Below are positions 17,970 through 27,544 of a stretch of 64,000 nucleotides of DNA, one piece after another. The notes beneath the pieces were generated by a model. That model saw only the letters and a program-made list of their open reading frames with translations, made no database searches and was not told where the DNA came from. The DNA is from Marinobacter sp. 2_MG-2023 (lineage in GTDB: Bacteria; Pseudomonadota; Gammaproteobacteria; Pseudomonadales; Oleiphilaceae), in the NCBI RefSeq assembly GCF_030546935.1, contig NZ_JAUOPH010000004.1:496001-560000 (forward strand), written 5' to 3'. Position 1 is the stretch's first letter, and every line of letters starts with the position of its first letter. The position numbers and the translations under genes are program-made.

Positions 17970-18128
17970 CCAGAGCAAAGCCTTAGGCTCTCGCAACTAG
18001 ACCCCATGCTCATCATTTTGGCCGCACAGACCATTCCGGCGTACAATAGCGCTCATCTTCTGATTCGGTGAGCGCAGGTATTATCTTTCTGCGCCCATAC
18101 AGTACAACCATCTAACCGGAGAAAGACC

Positions 18129-19307
18129 ATGCGTGATGTCGTTATTGTTGCCGCCCGACGTACGGCTATCGGAACATTTGGTGGGGGCCTTTCCAGCCTT
18201 CGCGCGGATCAACTTGGTACTGCAGTCATCAAGGCTCTGCTGGAAGAAACCGGTGTAGCCGGTGACCAGATCAATGAAGTAATACTCGGCCAGGTTCTTA
18301 CCGCAGGCTCAGGCCAGAACCCGGCCCGTCAGTCGTCCATCAACGCCGGCATACCCGCTACCGTGCCCGCAATGACCATCAACAAAGTCTGCGGCTCCGG
18401 CCTGAAAGCGGTACATATGGCCGCCCAAGCCATTCGTTGCGGCGATGCCGACATCATCATAGCCGGTGGCCAGGAAAGCATGAGCCAGGCGCCACACGTT
18501 CTGCCCAACAGCCGGAATGGTCAGCGCATGGGGAACTGGACCATGATCGACACCATGATCACCGACGGCCTGTGGGATGCTTTTAACGACTACCATATGG
18601 GTATCACAGCCGAAAACATTGTTGAGAAGTACGGCATTAGCCGCGAAGAGCAAGACGCGTTCGCTGCAGCATCCCAGCAAAAAGCTGTAGACGCTCGCGA
18701 GTCCGGCCGTTTTGATGGCGAGGTTGTCCCGGTTTCCATTCCCCAGCGTAAAGGCGACCCGATTGTCGTCAGCAAGGACGAAGGCCCCCGCGACGGCGTA
18801 ACCAGCGAAGGTCTCGGAAAGCTGCGGCCGGCTTTCAAGAAAGACGGTACAGTGACCGCTGGCAACGCCTCGTCCCTCAATGATGGCGCAGCTGCCGTCA
18901 TGGTATGCAGTGCGGAGAAAGCCAAAGAACTTGGTCTGACACCTCTGGCCACCATCAAGGCCCACTCCAGTGCTGGCGTTGACCCCACTATTATGGGCAC
19001 CGGCCCGATTCCAGCCAGCCAGCGTTGCCTCAAACTGGCGGATTGGGGTGTTGACGATCTGGACCTGGTAGAAGCCAACGAGGCCTTTGCTGCCCAGGCC
19101 ATTTCTGTCAATCGTGACATGGGCTGGGATACCAGTAAGGTAAACGTTAACGGTGGCGCCATTGCCCTTGGCCATCCAATTGGCGCTTCTGGCTGCCGTG
19201 TTCTGGTTTCATTGCTGCATGAAATGGTGCGTCGCGATGCACGGAAAGGTCTCGCTACCCTGTGCATAGGTGGCGGCATGGGCGTTGCGCTGGCTGTTGA
19301 GCGCTAA
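18129..19307 (+). CDS. Acetyl-CoA C-acetyltransferase (biosynthetic-type thiolase)
   Basis: The 392-residue thiolase has all three catalytic residues: nucleophile C88 in [12 protein letters not shown]349 in [11 protein letters not shown] and C379 in TLCIGGGMG. Length and motifs match AtoB/PhaA, which condense two acetyl-CoA to acetoacetyl-CoA or run the reverse reaction in beta-oxidation of short chains. No phaB or phaC lies beside it, so I do not choose between polyhydroxyalkanoate synthesis and degradation. It has a clear ribosome site (CCGGAGAAAG) and is followed 6 bp later by trmL. Confidence 0.92.
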   Translation: MRDVVIVAARRTAIGTFGGGLSSLRADQLGTAVIKALLEETGVAGDQINEVILGQVLTAGSGQNPARQSSINAGIPATVPAMTINKVCGSGLKAVHMAAQAIRCGDADIIIAGGQESMSQAPHVLPNSRNGQRMGNWTMIDTMITDGLWDAFNDYHMGITAENIVEKYGISREEQDAFAAASQQKAVDARESGRFDGEVVPVSIPQRKGDPIVVSKDEGPRDGVTSEGLGKLRPAFKKDGTVTAGNASSLNDGAAAVMVCSAEKAKELGLTPLATIKAHSSAGVDPTIMGTGPIPASQRCLKLADWGVDDLDLVEANEAFAAQAISVNRDMGWDTSKVNVNGGAIALGHPIGASGCRVLVSLLHEMVRRDARKGLATLCIGGGMGVALAVER

Positions 19308-19313
19308 ATCTAA

Positions 19314-19796
19314 ATGCTGAATGTGGTGCTATACGAGCCGGAAATACCGCCGAACACGGGTAATATAATCCGGCTGTGCGCCAACACCGGCTGCCGGCTG
19401 CATCTGATTGAGCCTCTGGGGTTTACTCTGGAGGACAAACAGATGCGGCGCGCCGGCCTGGACTACAGCGAATACGCCACGATAAAAGTGCACAAGAGTT
19501 ATCAGGCGTTTCTCGACAGTGAACAACCGGTGCGCCTGTTTGGCCTCACCACCAAAGGTCATCACTACTACCATCAGGTAGCCTATCAAGAGGGCGATTA
19601 TCTGATGTTCGGCCCCGAAACCCGAGGCCTGCCGATGGAAGTACGTGAGAAACTACCCACAGAGCACTGCCTGAAAGTTCCCATGTGCCCCGAAAGCCGC
19701 AGTTTGAACCTGTCCAACACAGCCGCACTGGTGGTTTACGAGGCCTGGCGACAGCTCGGGTTTATCGGCTCCCACCTCGAAAACGGCTGCGAATAA
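19314..19796 (+). CDS. trmL: tRNA (cytidine/uridine-34-2'-O)-methyltransferase TrmL
   Basis: The 160-residue SPOUT methyltransferase methylates the ribose of the wobble nucleotide of tRNA-Leu. Family motifs are visible in order: [20 protein letters not shown] near the N-terminus, [10 protein letters not shown], and the knot-forming [26 protein letters not shown]. The last 61 bp overlap the 3' end of hmuV on the other strand, beyond the conserved TrmL core. Confidence 0.94.
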   Translation: MLNVVLYEPEIPPNTGNIIRLCANTGCRLHLIEPLGFTLEDKQMRRAGLDYSEYATIKVHKSYQAFLDSEQPVRLFGLTTKGHHYYHQVAYQEGDYLMFGPETRGLPMEVREKLPTEHCLKVPMCPESRSLNLSNTAALVVYEAWRQLGFIGSHLENGCE

Positions 19797-20578
19797 GCCG
19801 ATTTGTGCGCGTCATCCTGAGGGATCACCAATGGATAGCCCTCGTCCAACTCCAGGATTCTCGCGGACAGACCATAAACGTCTGCCAGCACAGCTTTAGT
19901 AAGCACCTCTGACGGACTCCCGACCATGTAACCTTGCCCCTGGTGCAGCAACATCAGTCGATCTGCAAACCTGGCCGCAAGATTAAGGTCATGGGCAACC
20001 GCCAAGACCGCAAACCCTCGTTGGCGCGCCAACCGCCGGAGTAAAGAAAACACCTGCTGTTGATGGGCCGGATCCAGGGCCGAGGTGCATTCATCCAGTA
20101 ACAGCAACACTGGCCCTTCTGCATCCCATATTTGCGCCAATACGCGGGCTAGCTGAACCCGTTGTTGTTCACCGCCGGATAAGCCCGGCGCAAGACGGTG
20201 GCGCAAGTGGTTTATATCCAGTAGCTCCATCAATTCCAAAAGCACTGGCATGCTTTGTGATATCGACTCGGGCGGGCGACCAAGGCGCACGACCTCCTCT
20301 ACAGTCAGAGGAAAGTTCACTTCAACCCTTTGGGGCATAACAGCTCGCTGCCTCGCCAGATCGCGGCTCGACCAGCTTGCCAAAGGCCGCCCGGCAAACA
20401 TTACCTGCCCCCTGGCCACCTTATGCTCGCCTGCCAACCCCCGAAGCAGTGTGGATTTTCCCGCACCATTAGGGCCAAGCACCACAAGCAGCTCACCCGC
20501 ATCCAATTGAAAGACAAGGTCGCGGACGACCGGCTTTCCAGAGAGATGAACACCCAGTCCGTCAACGTGCAAAAGCAT
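19736..20578 (-). CDS. hmuV: Heme ABC transporter ATP-binding protein HmuV
   Basis: The 280-residue ATPase energises heme import through HmuU. Walker A (GPNGAGKST), the signature [17 protein letters not shown] and Walker B ([13 protein letters not shown]) are present, with the H-loop in AVAHDLNL. Its start shares one base with the hmuU stop (TGATG). The family normally ends near the run LVIPQDD. Here about 24 further residues are read through the antisense of the trmL 3' end, giving a convergent overlap of 61 bp. Confidence 0.93.
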   Translation of the reverse strand: MLLHVDGLGVHLSGKPVVRDLVFQLDAGELLVVLGPNGAGKSTLLRGLAGEHKVARGQVMFAGRPLASWSSRDLARQRAVMPQRVEVNFPLTVEEVVRLGRPPESISQSMPVLLELMELLDINHLRHRLAPGLSGGEQQRVQLARVLAQIWDAEGPVLLLLDECTSALDPAHQQQVFSLLRRLARQRGFAVLAVAHDLNLAARFADRLMLLHQGQGYMVGSPSEVLTKAVLADVYGLSARILELDEGYPLVIPQDDAHKSAYSQPFSRWEPINPSCRQAS

Positions 20579-21612
20579 CAGGCTATCCTCGTTCTCAATA
20601 GCAATATCAGGAAAAACGGGCCGCCTATTAACGCCATCATTAATCCTATAGGCAGCTCAGCCGGTGCCACCACGACCCTTGCCAGACAATCAGCCCCAAC
20701 TAGTAAGGTTCCACCGGCAAGCGCACTGGCCGGCAATACAATCCTGTGTCCGGCGCCCAGGGTTTGCCGCACAAGGTGAGGTACAACCAGCCCCACAAAG
20801 CCAATCAGACCACTGACCGCCACTGCAGCACCCACGCCGAGCCCGGCAATCAACACAGCCGCACGCTTGGTCCAATCGGTGTTGTAGCCAAGGTGGCCGA
20901 CCACCTGCTCACCTAAAAGAAAAGCATCCAGCGGTCGTGCCAGAAAAGGCGCTGCACACAGCGAAAGCAGGAGCCAGGGTGCAGCCATGGCAACATCATC
21001 CCAGGACGCATGCCCCAAACTCCCCATGGTCCAGAACGTCAGCGAACGTAGCTCTTCATCAGAGGAATAGAACGTCAACAACCCGGTACCTGCGCCAGCA
21101 ATGGCATTGATAGCAATGCCCGCCAACAACAAGGTGGCCACTGATGTTTGCCCCGCCCTCCGGGCAATCCGCCAGGCCAGAAAGACAGTGCCACTACCAC
21201 CAATAAATGCTGAAATGGGAAGCGCCCATACGCCAGCAAGCTCCAACCAACCTCCCAACCAGGTGCCGCCAAGTACAATTACCGCAATAGCTGCCAGAGA
21301 GGCTCCCGCTGAAACACCAATAAGTCCTGGATCCGCCAGTGGATTGCGAAACAAACCCTGCAGGATCGCGCCCGAAACAGCGAGGACTGCGCCTACCAGA
21401 AAACCAAGAACCAGGCGAGGGAGGCGCACATCCAAAAGCACCATGCTGGCAATCTCGTCCTCAAGATCACCCATCAGTACCGCCAGGATATCGGCTACAG
21501 AAAGCGGGTAGGCTCCGCTGCTGACTGAAACCACAGAGACCGCAAAAGCGGCCCCCAGGATCATCAGCAAAGCCGGCCCTTTCGCCATGCGCCCAGCGCC
21601 ATCAATGACCAT
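20578..21612 (-). CDS. hmuU: Heme ABC transporter permease HmuU (FecCD family)
   Basis: I place the start at ATG 21612, which overlaps the hmuT stop by 11 bp. The frame is open further upstream, but that extension has no membrane or family features. The resulting 344-residue protein has about nine or ten helices typical of BtuC/FecCD permeases. Visible motifs are GAVLAVSGAILQGLFRNPLADP, GISAG-like GVSAGASLAA, and the C-terminal IGFVGLVVPHLVRQTLG with the HR coupling region. It imports heme from periplasmic HmuT into the cytoplasm. Confidence 0.9.
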   Translation of the reverse strand: MVIDGAGRMAKGPALLMILGAAFAVSVVSVSSGAYPLSVADILAVLMGDLEDEIASMVLLDVRLPRLVLGFLVGAVLAVSGAILQGLFRNPLADPGLIGVSAGASLAAIAVIVLGGTWLGGWLELAGVWALPISAFIGGSGTVFLAWRIARRAGQTSVATLLLAGIAINAIAGAGTGLLTFYSSDEELRSLTFWTMGSLGHASWDDVAMAAPWLLLSLCAAPFLARPLDAFLLGEQVVGHLGYNTDWTKRAAVLIAGLGVGAAVAVSGLIGFVGLVVPHLVRQTLGAGHRIVLPASALAGGTLLVGADCLARVVVAPAELPIGLMMALIGGPFFLILLLRTRIA

Positions 21613-22450
21613 TTTGGGCAACTTGCCTCGCTTGCGCCAATACTCCCGCAACCTCTTCCATGGCTTGCGGTAGCCGTGGCCCAAAGCCCAGCAACAACAT
21701 GCTGTCCCCCACGTAATGCTTGCCCTGCTTCCAGGCTTCCAGTGCTGACAGTTGAGGCCAGTCGGCAATATCAAACTGACCGGGTCGAGACTCGGCGATA
21801 ACGATAGCGTCGGGTTCGGATGCCAGCAGTGCCTCACGGTTGGCGGGCTTATAACCGCTTACCTCGTCCATGGCATTGCTAGCCCCAAGGGCTTCAAGAA
21901 GCGCGTCAGCGGCAGTATCACGGCCAGCAATCATGACGCCATGATTCCCGGCAGCCATCAGAAACAGCACTCGCACTGACGAGGCTCCCGCCGTCGCGGC
22001 AATGCGTTCAACTCTGTGCTGCATGTCAGCAACCATAGCTTCAGCCGGCGCGCCCTTGCCAAGAATGCGACCAACCTCCCGAATACGCGCCATGGTATCC
22101 GCCGGGGACCGGGCTACGGGCAACTGAATGACCTCCACTCCAGCCTGTTTCAACCGCTCCAGGGTTTTATCTGGCGCAGCTTCTACAGTTGTCAGAAGCA
22201 CGTCCGGCCGCAACGCCAGCACGCCTTCAAAAGGCAAAGCGCGCAAGTAACCCACCCTGGGCAGCGATTGAACTTCCGGAGGGTAGTTACTGGTAGTATC
22301 CACCCCCACCAGACTATCCTGTGCGCCCAAGGCGTAAACCGTTTCGGTTATGCTGCCATCGGCACTGACGATCCGGGGCTGTTCTGCTCGCGCCAGCATC
22401 GAAAACGACAAACAAGCGACACACAGGGCCCCCAGCAGACTCACTCGCAT
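21602..22450 (-). CDS. hmuT: Periplasmic heme-binding protein HmuT
   Basis: The 282-residue class-III binding protein has a signal peptide (MRVSLLGALCVACLSFSMLARA). Mature-sequence motifs of HmuT/ShuT are present: RIVSADGSITETVYALGA, VGVDTTSNYPPEVQSLPRVGYLRALPFEGVLALRPDV and a C-terminal LLLGFGPRLPQAMEEVA. The Tyr in VGYLRAL corresponds to the heme-ligand tyrosine region of the family. It overlaps hmuS by 10 bp at its start and hmuU at its end, showing translational coupling. Confidence 0.92.
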   Translation of the reverse strand: MRVSLLGALCVACLSFSMLARAEQPRIVSADGSITETVYALGAQDSLVGVDTTSNYPPEVQSLPRVGYLRALPFEGVLALRPDVLLTTVEAAPDKTLERLKQAGVEVIQLPVARSPADTMARIREVGRILGKGAPAEAMVADMQHRVERIAATAGASSVRVLFLMAAGNHGVMIAGRDTAADALLEALGASNAMDEVSGYKPANREALLASEPDAIVIAESRPGQFDIADWPQLSALEAWKQGKHYVGDSMLLLGFGPRLPQAMEEVAGVLAQARQVAQNGH

Positions 22451-23517
22451 AGTGCGCTCTCCAGAGTCGCCACTTCACGCTGCCAGTCTGTAGACTCCGG
22501 CTGCCCTGGCTTACGTTTGCCAAACAAGGTGATCACTATGTCACCTTGTGCGTTATAACCCTCCAGAGATGTTACCGTGCCATCTGCCGACGGCCGACGC
22601 ACAACGAACCAGTCGCGAATACCGTATGTATTGGCGTGCAGATTGAACCCTTTGTCCAGCACGTTCATCCATGGGCCAGTGCGCTTCAGGTTGCCCACCG
22701 TGCCGGTGAATATCTGGACAATTCCCGGGTTGCCCACAAACACCATAATCGGGCAATGGCTGGACTTAACCTGCTCCAGTATTGCGTCCAACGGCGAATG
22801 GGTTTCCAGTGTGGTGGCTTTCAGACGAGTAACCCACTCCTTACCAACAACCTCAACGGCCGTGAGGCGATCTACGTTGTTGCGCTTGAGCATGGCATGA
22901 AAGTGGTGAACATCTTTAAGTCCGGACCAGTCATTGCGTAAGGCAGCAACATCGACGGCCTCGGCATCAGCCCGCGGCTCACGAACGGGCGCAGCCAACA
23001 ATTCTGGAAACGGCCGCTCCTTATCCAGGTAATTTCCCAGAAGACGGTCCCAGGCATCCCTGTTTGTCGTACTCGTTTTATAGATCTTGTGCAGGGCTTG
23101 CCCGTGGTCACTGAAAAACTGCAGACTTTCCCTGGTGATGTTTCCAACGGATTCCGTTACCAGATAGCCGTAGGCCCACTGGTTAAGAAACACCCGTATA
23201 TCGATGTCACCCACCGCCAGCCCCATGGCCCCTTTCCCAGCGACGGTGAATTTCCTGAAACTAGCAGTGACTTCATGGACCACCTGGTCGTTGCGGGTAA
23301 GAATCATCACATCGCCCACATCATCCATTGCCGACAAGAGTCCGCCAAACACTGGCTTCAAGGGCTGAACGCCGTCTTCTCGACAGAGCAGTAGTTCCAG
23401 TTCACTGACACCAAGGACTTCAGCTGCATTGCGAATACGCAGTTTTGGCTGTTCCTCACGCAGGTGCTGCCAACGCTGGGCAAGAGACATTTCAGGTTGA
23501 GTCGCGAGTGCTTCCAT
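22441..23517 (-). CDS. hmuS: Hemin-degrading factor HmuS/HemS
   Basis: The 358-residue cytoplasmic protein has two homologous halves, each of the HemS repeat type. DVHHFHAMLKRNNVDRL carries the axial heme histidine region, and the closing motif RDWFVVRRPSADGTVTSLEGYN is conserved. Family members bind imported heme, and some open the ring without a classical heme oxygenase. It starts one base after the HmuY-like gene ends and overlaps hmuT, in the centre of the heme operon. Confidence 0.92.
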   Translation of the reverse strand: MEALATQPEMSLAQRWQHLREEQPKLRIRNAAEVLGVSELELLLCREDGVQPLKPVFGGLLSAMDDVGDVMILTRNDQVVHEVTASFRKFTVAGKGAMGLAVGDIDIRVFLNQWAYGYLVTESVGNITRESLQFFSDHGQALHKIYKTSTTNRDAWDRLLGNYLDKERPFPELLAAPVREPRADAEAVDVAALRNDWSGLKDVHHFHAMLKRNNVDRLTAVEVVGKEWVTRLKATTLETHSPLDAILEQVKSSHCPIMVFVGNPGIVQIFTGTVGNLKRTGPWMNVLDKGFNLHANTYGIRDWFVVRRPSADGTVTSLEGYNAQGDIVITLFGKRKPGQPESTDWQREVATLESALCE

Positions 23518-23518
23518 C

Positions 23519-24661
23519 TCAATTCTCCCCGGTTGTCAGGTTGATTTCTTTCCAGCGGATTTCAGGCTGGCCACTGTTACCATCAGACCCGTAATAGTTG
23601 ATGATCTGCATTGCGTATACCGGTGCTGAAGCATCTTCGGAATCACTGTCGATGAGGTATACCCGGAAGTTTGGCCATAGCTTGTGGGCACCCTGAAGGT
23701 TGTAGGCATACCAGCTACTGTCTGCAAACAGGCCACCTGTTGAGTCCGGGGCATACGCCCGTACAAGGGATTCACCAGTAGCATTATCAATCGTTGCGCT
23801 TGTGTAAGCTGACAGCTCTGCCCAGGGAATCGGGCCAAGCGCCCCGCCCTGGCCAGACCCGGACGGCCCACTGTTTGTCTTGAGGTACCACTCCCGGCCG
23901 GAAAAGCCGATCAGCACATCCCAGGTTTCAGAGGTAGCACAATCAACAGCGACACCGGCATCGAAATCGAAACAGGCATCGCCGCCATCGTATTCCGCAG
24001 GCTGCGTAAAGCTGACTGTTGAACCCGAAAGCTGGGTAGTGCCCGCAACTTGAACTTCAAACTCCAGGTTGAAGCTCTCAATGCCGCCCCCGGTTCTGGT
24101 CGGGAAATTAAAATCCAGAATTCGCATACGGGCATAGCTGTCCCCTTCAGCGGAACGAACCAGATAGCCTATATCGGGAACCTCAGAAATAACGCCTCCG
24201 TCGCCGTATACAGACCAGCCGTCGCCAAATGCATAGACCACATCATCGGAGGTCCAGCTTTCAGGGACAGGAAAAGAACTCTTCATATGATCCAGTTCCC
24301 CGTCGGCTGTCGCGCCAACAAACTTGTTCAGATCAGGATCCCCGGCCGCATCATAAAACTCAGCCTGTTCATCTCCTACCGCCCCCGCCACCCTGCCATT
24401 GCCAGAAGCCCCGGAGTTCAGCTGCACGCTGGTGCGGTTGAACGCCAGATCCCAGTCCCCGTCACTGGAGACCACCTCTCCTGTGGCCAGGTTCAGGTAC
24501 TGGGTCTCGGCTCTGGCGTCAATCACTAGTTGGTTATAGTCGGTACCTGACTCTCCGCCATCATCCGCTTCTCCGTCTATCTGGTTATCACTGCCACCGC
24601 CACACGCGGCCATCACCAGGCCAAGAGCGGGAGCCAAATACTTCAGTTTGTGCTGATCCAT
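23519..24661 (-). CDS. HmuY family heme-binding lipoprotein
   Basis: The chosen start at 24661 gives MDQHKLKYLAPALGLVMAAC, a lipoprotein signal with the cysteine at residue 20, followed by an acidic glycine-rich linker. The 380-residue mature part contains two HmuY-type segments (QYLNLATGEVVSSDGDWDLAFNR, then SSWYAYNLQGAHKLWPNFRVYLI and YAMQIINYYG). HmuY of Bacteroidetes strips heme from host proteins; in proteobacteria the family is less studied. Its position between the receptor and hmuS supports heme capture at the cell surface. A longer in-frame start at 24700 overlaps the receptor stop but would spoil the signal peptide. Confidence 0.8.
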   Translation of the reverse strand: MDQHKLKYLAPALGLVMAACGGGSDNQIDGEADDGGESGTDYNQLVIDARAETQYLNLATGEVVSSDGDWDLAFNRTSVQLNSGASGNGRVAGAVGDEQAEFYDAAGDPDLNKFVGATADGELDHMKSSFPVPESWTSDDVVYAFGDGWSVYGDGGVISEVPDIGYLVRSAEGDSYARMRILDFNFPTRTGGGIESFNLEFEVQVAGTTQLSGSTVSFTQPAEYDGGDACFDFDAGVAVDCATSETWDVLIGFSGREWYLKTNSGPSGSGQGGALGPIPWAELSAYTSATIDNATGESLVRAYAPDSTGGLFADSSWYAYNLQGAHKLWPNFRVYLIDSDSEDASAPVYAMQIINYYGSDGNSGQPEIRWKEINLTTGEN

Positions 24662-24696
24662 GTCATGGTTCCTTATTGTTGAATTGAATATGGCTG

Positions 24697-26706
24697 TCAT
24701 TGACTGCCAAGAGTCATAGAGAAGCCGGTATAGAGGAATCGCCCGGCAACTGGTTGGAAATCGTCAGGATCGGAGAAGTCACGCTGGGTATCGGCAAGGT
24801 TGTCTATGCCCGCAAACAGCTTCAGCTCTGGAAGTAGCCGGTAATTGAACTTCAAATCGATTGCGCTATAAGCGGGGGATTTGCTACCCAGAGAGGCATC
24901 CACGTACTCGGAGCTTTGGTGACGAGCCCTTACAGACCATGACAAACCCCGCAGGCCAGTATGACCATCGATAGAAGCCTGCAGCTGATGTCGGGGGCGG
25001 CGATTGAGGTCGTCCCCCGTTGCAACATCTTCCGTTTCAGTCCAGGTATACCCGGCAGAGACGCGCCAGTCTTCAGATATATCCCAGCCCACGGTGGACT
25101 CAAGCCCCCAGGTTCGGGCTTTATCAATGTTGCTGTAGTGGTAGACCTGAACATTATCCGAGCGGGCAGCCGTTGCATCCCGGTCTAAACTTGTCTGAAT
25201 CAAGTCATCGATATCGTTGAAAAAACCGTTTACATCAAACCAGACCTTTTTCTCAAAATGACCGCCAATGCCAAGCTGATAACTAACAGATGATTCAGGC
25301 TCAAGCTCAGGATTACCGTTAACGATGTAGCCCAGCTGGCTGTGGTCAAAGCGATAATGGCGCTCTTTCAGGTTAGGTACGCGATAGCCCGAGCCAACGC
25401 CAACCCGAACGAAGCTGTCAAACCCCTCTCCATCCTCGAAATCGAGGCGGGCGTTGATCTTCGGGGCCAGGTGAGTACCAAAGTCTGAATCCCGTTGCCC
25501 GCGCAGGCCAGTGACCAGCTCCAGGTTGTCCAGAACAAACCAGGTATCCTGAACCCAGAGTTCATAACCCTCTCGGGAGAACTCTTCATTACCGGCGAGC
25601 TCGGAGATGCCATCCTTATACTGCTCAAGTGTTTCACGGCTCAGATCTGTGCCAACCTGGACGCTGTGGGCATCACCGATTGCTGCTTCAACATGCCCGG
25701 AAGCCTGGGAGAGGGAGCTATCTGCTTCTCGCTGGTCAAAGGTGCCTGCAACGGAAAATTTGGATGTATCATCACTCAATTGCTCGTGCAGCAACGCCCA
25801 GTGCCCACGCAACCCAGCACCGTTACCGTGATCCCCTGACAGGGTGGTTCTGAGCCGACGCACGTCTTCGTCTTTACCTTGATTAATGGTGCCCCCGGGA
25901 AGTGTACTGAAGCGGGAACCGGAGCTTTCATCAAACACTAACCCCGACCAGGTGAACTTGTTGCCCCCCTCCGGCCGCCAATCCAGACGCACCGTTGCAT
26001 CGTTGCGATCGTACTCGTCCCCGGGGCGCGCCCAGGTTTCCGGCTCCGGATCGATGCCATCAGAGTGCTGGGATGACCCCGACAACCGCACACCCCAGCG
26101 TTCATTACCGGCAGAAACTGCCGCGCGGCCGCTATAACGTGCTGGGTCCCATTTATCACCAGAGGGGTTTTGGTCGCCGTAGGTACCGGCATCTGCGGAG
26201 AAGGTTCCTTTGATTCCTGAATCCACACGGCGGGTAATCACATTAACAACCCCACCCATGGCGGCACTGCCGTACTGTGCTGAAACGGCCCCTTTCACCA
26301 CCTCAATCCGTTCGATGTCGAGTACCGCAAGCTGGCTCACATCGACGGCAGAGCCCGTGGTGGCGCTCAAAGGCATCCCATCCACCAGCACCAGCACACG
26401 GTCCGCATCAATGCCCTGCAACCACACTTCATAGCCCGGCTTGCCGTGTATTTCGCGCAATAGCAGGCCGGGTAAGTTTATAAGCGCTTCTTTGAGGTTC
26501 CGTGCATGAGTGTTTTCAATCTCCTTGGCGGTAACCACCTCCGTACGCACCGGGGTATCAAGAACCGTTCGTTCACTGCGGGTTCCAGTAACGACAAGCT
26601 CATCCAGATACCCGGCAGCATGGAGAGGTGTGGAGACTGCGATCACTGCAAGTATCGAGAGCGGATACAGCCCGGCATGTGGCCGACGACAAGCGGAAAA
26701 TTCCAA
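24697..26706 (-). CDS. hmuR: TonB-dependent heme/hemoglobin receptor
   Basis: I accept a TTG start at 26706 because GAGG lies seven bases upstream and it gives a proper signal peptide (to HAAG). The 669-residue protein has a TonB box-like DELVVTGTRSERTV and a plug domain with GVNVITRRVDSG. The 22-strand barrel carries the heme-receptor pair YRVPNLKERHYRF...H and NPEL (variants of the FRAP/NPNL motifs with the conserved His between), and ends in SMTLGSQ. It is first in the heme operon, behind Fur-like boxes. Confidence 0.9.
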   Translation of the reverse strand: MEFSACRRPHAGLYPLSILAVIAVSTPLHAAGYLDELVVTGTRSERTVLDTPVRTEVVTAKEIENTHARNLKEALINLPGLLLREIHGKPGYEVWLQGIDADRVLVLVDGMPLSATTGSAVDVSQLAVLDIERIEVVKGAVSAQYGSAAMGGVVNVITRRVDSGIKGTFSADAGTYGDQNPSGDKWDPARYSGRAAVSAGNERWGVRLSGSSQHSDGIDPEPETWARPGDEYDRNDATVRLDWRPEGGNKFTWSGLVFDESSGSRFSTLPGGTINQGKDEDVRRLRTTLSGDHGNGAGLRGHWALLHEQLSDDTSKFSVAGTFDQREADSSLSQASGHVEAAIGDAHSVQVGTDLSRETLEQYKDGISELAGNEEFSREGYELWVQDTWFVLDNLELVTGLRGQRDSDFGTHLAPKINARLDFEDGEGFDSFVRVGVGSGYRVPNLKERHYRFDHSQLGYIVNGNPELEPESSVSYQLGIGGHFEKKVWFDVNGFFNDIDDLIQTSLDRDATAARSDNVQVYHYSNIDKARTWGLESTVGWDISEDWRVSAGYTWTETEDVATGDDLNRRPRHQLQASIDGHTGLRGLSWSVRARHQSSEYVDASLGSKSPAYSAIDLKFNYRLLPELKLFAGIDNLADTQRDFSDPDDFQPVAGRFLYTGFSMTLGSQ

Positions 26707-26732
26707 AGCAAATCCTCGTAAGCGTTAATACG

Positions 26733-26751
26733 AATACGAGTAATTCTCATT
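26733..26751 (-). promoter_or_regulatory. Fur-like box upstream of hmuR
   Basis: On the minus strand the 19-mer AATGAGAATTACTCGTATT matches the Fur form AATGATAATNATTATCATT at 13 of 18 fixed positions by hand count. It lies 27 bp before the hmuR start, where bound Fur-Fe would block transcription. Confidence 0.65.
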
Positions 26752-26781
26752 CAATAGATAACTTAAATCAAGGACTTTGCG

Positions 26782-26800
26782 AATGAGATTCGTTTTTATT
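26782..26800 (-). promoter_or_regulatory. Second Fur-like box upstream of hmuR
   Basis: The 19-mer AATAAAAACGAATCTCATT (minus strand) also matches the Fur form at 13 of 18 positions by hand. It lies 31 bp upstream of the first box. Two boxes suggest tight iron control of the whole operon. Confidence 0.45.
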
Positions 26801-26845
26801 CCTGGATACCCATGAAAACGGTAGATTTTGGAGCGGTAGAAACGA

Positions 26846-26871
26846 AATAGCCCGGCGATTGCCGGGCTATT
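26846..26871 (-). terminator. Terminator downstream of secB
   Basis: ATAGCCCGGC (26847-26856), loop GATT, GCCGGGCTAT (26861-26870) form a perfect 10-bp stem 28 bp after the secB stop, followed on the minus strand by a short T-rich stretch (TTTCGTTTC). It separates secB transcription from the heme promoter. Confidence 0.75.
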
Positions 26872-26898
26872 CGAAGAGCGGTTCAAAGGAAGGCAGGA

Positions 26899-27408
26899 TC
26901 AGTGCGTCTTCTGCTCTTCCCCTGCTTCTCCAGTTGCCTCTTCCTGCTTGCGCTGGAGCGCCTGAGCATAAATGGCATCAAAGTTAACCGGTGCCAGCAT
27001 CAATGCCGGGAAGCTGCCTTTGTTAACGACGCCATCGATAGCTTCGCGAGCATAAGGGAACAAAATCGTCGGGCAGTAAGCGCCCAGCATCTGGCCAAGC
27101 TGTGGCCCTTCGATGCCAGCCACGAGGAATACGCCCGCCTGCTGGATCTCAACAATATAAGCGACTTTTTCACCTATCTTCGCCGTAACCGTCAGAGAAA
27201 GTACAACCTCATACTGATTGTCACTGACTTTGTTGTGAGCGGTGTTCAAATCCAGGTTCACCTGAGGCTTCCACTGTTCCTGAAATACCACCGGCGAATT
27301 CGGCGACTCAAAAGACAGGTCCTTCACGTAGATACGCTGCAGGGCGAACTGCGCCTGGTTCTGGTTCTCACTGCCTGCGGCGGCTTGCTGATTCTCAGCC
27401 ATGTTCAA
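26899..27408 (-). CDS. secB: Protein-export chaperone SecB
   Basis: The 169-residue cytosolic chaperone keeps preproteins unfolded for SecA. The family signature [19 protein letters not shown] is at residues 21-39, and [31 protein letters not shown] and the closing [14 protein letters not shown] are intact. The acidic tail is variable. The usual neighbour grxC is missing: only 136 bp separate secB from the upstream rhodanese gene, too short for a glutaredoxin. Confidence 0.96.
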   Translation of the reverse strand: MNMAENQQAAAGSENQNQAQFALQRIYVKDLSFESPNSPVVFQEQWKPQVNLDLNTAHNKVSDNQYEVVLSLTVTAKIGEKVAYIVEIQQAGVFLVAGIEGPQLGQMLGAYCPTILFPYAREAIDGVVNKGSFPALMLAPVNFDAIYAQALQRKQEEATGEAGEEQKTH

Positions 27409-27544
27409 TCCTTTCCCTTTCGAAGAGTGGGCTCAAAGCCCATTATTATAGTTACATCTGCCGGAGCATTCTAATGCCTGGCGGCGCGCGGTTAGGTGAA
27501 ACAGTGCGTCAGATCGGCGCTCAGATCAAGCTCCGTAGCTGCCC

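Noticed and set aside
18309..19175. A 288-codon open frame on the minus strand inside the thiolase gene
   Set aside because: It is fully antisense to a gene with all catalytic motifs and shows no domain pattern; long antisense frames are common in GC-rich coding DNA.
21613..21837. 75-codon N-terminal extension of hmuU
   Set aside because: It lies antisense to nothing but inside hmuT in another frame, has no membrane or family pattern, and the inner ATG gives the classic overlap with the hmuT stop.
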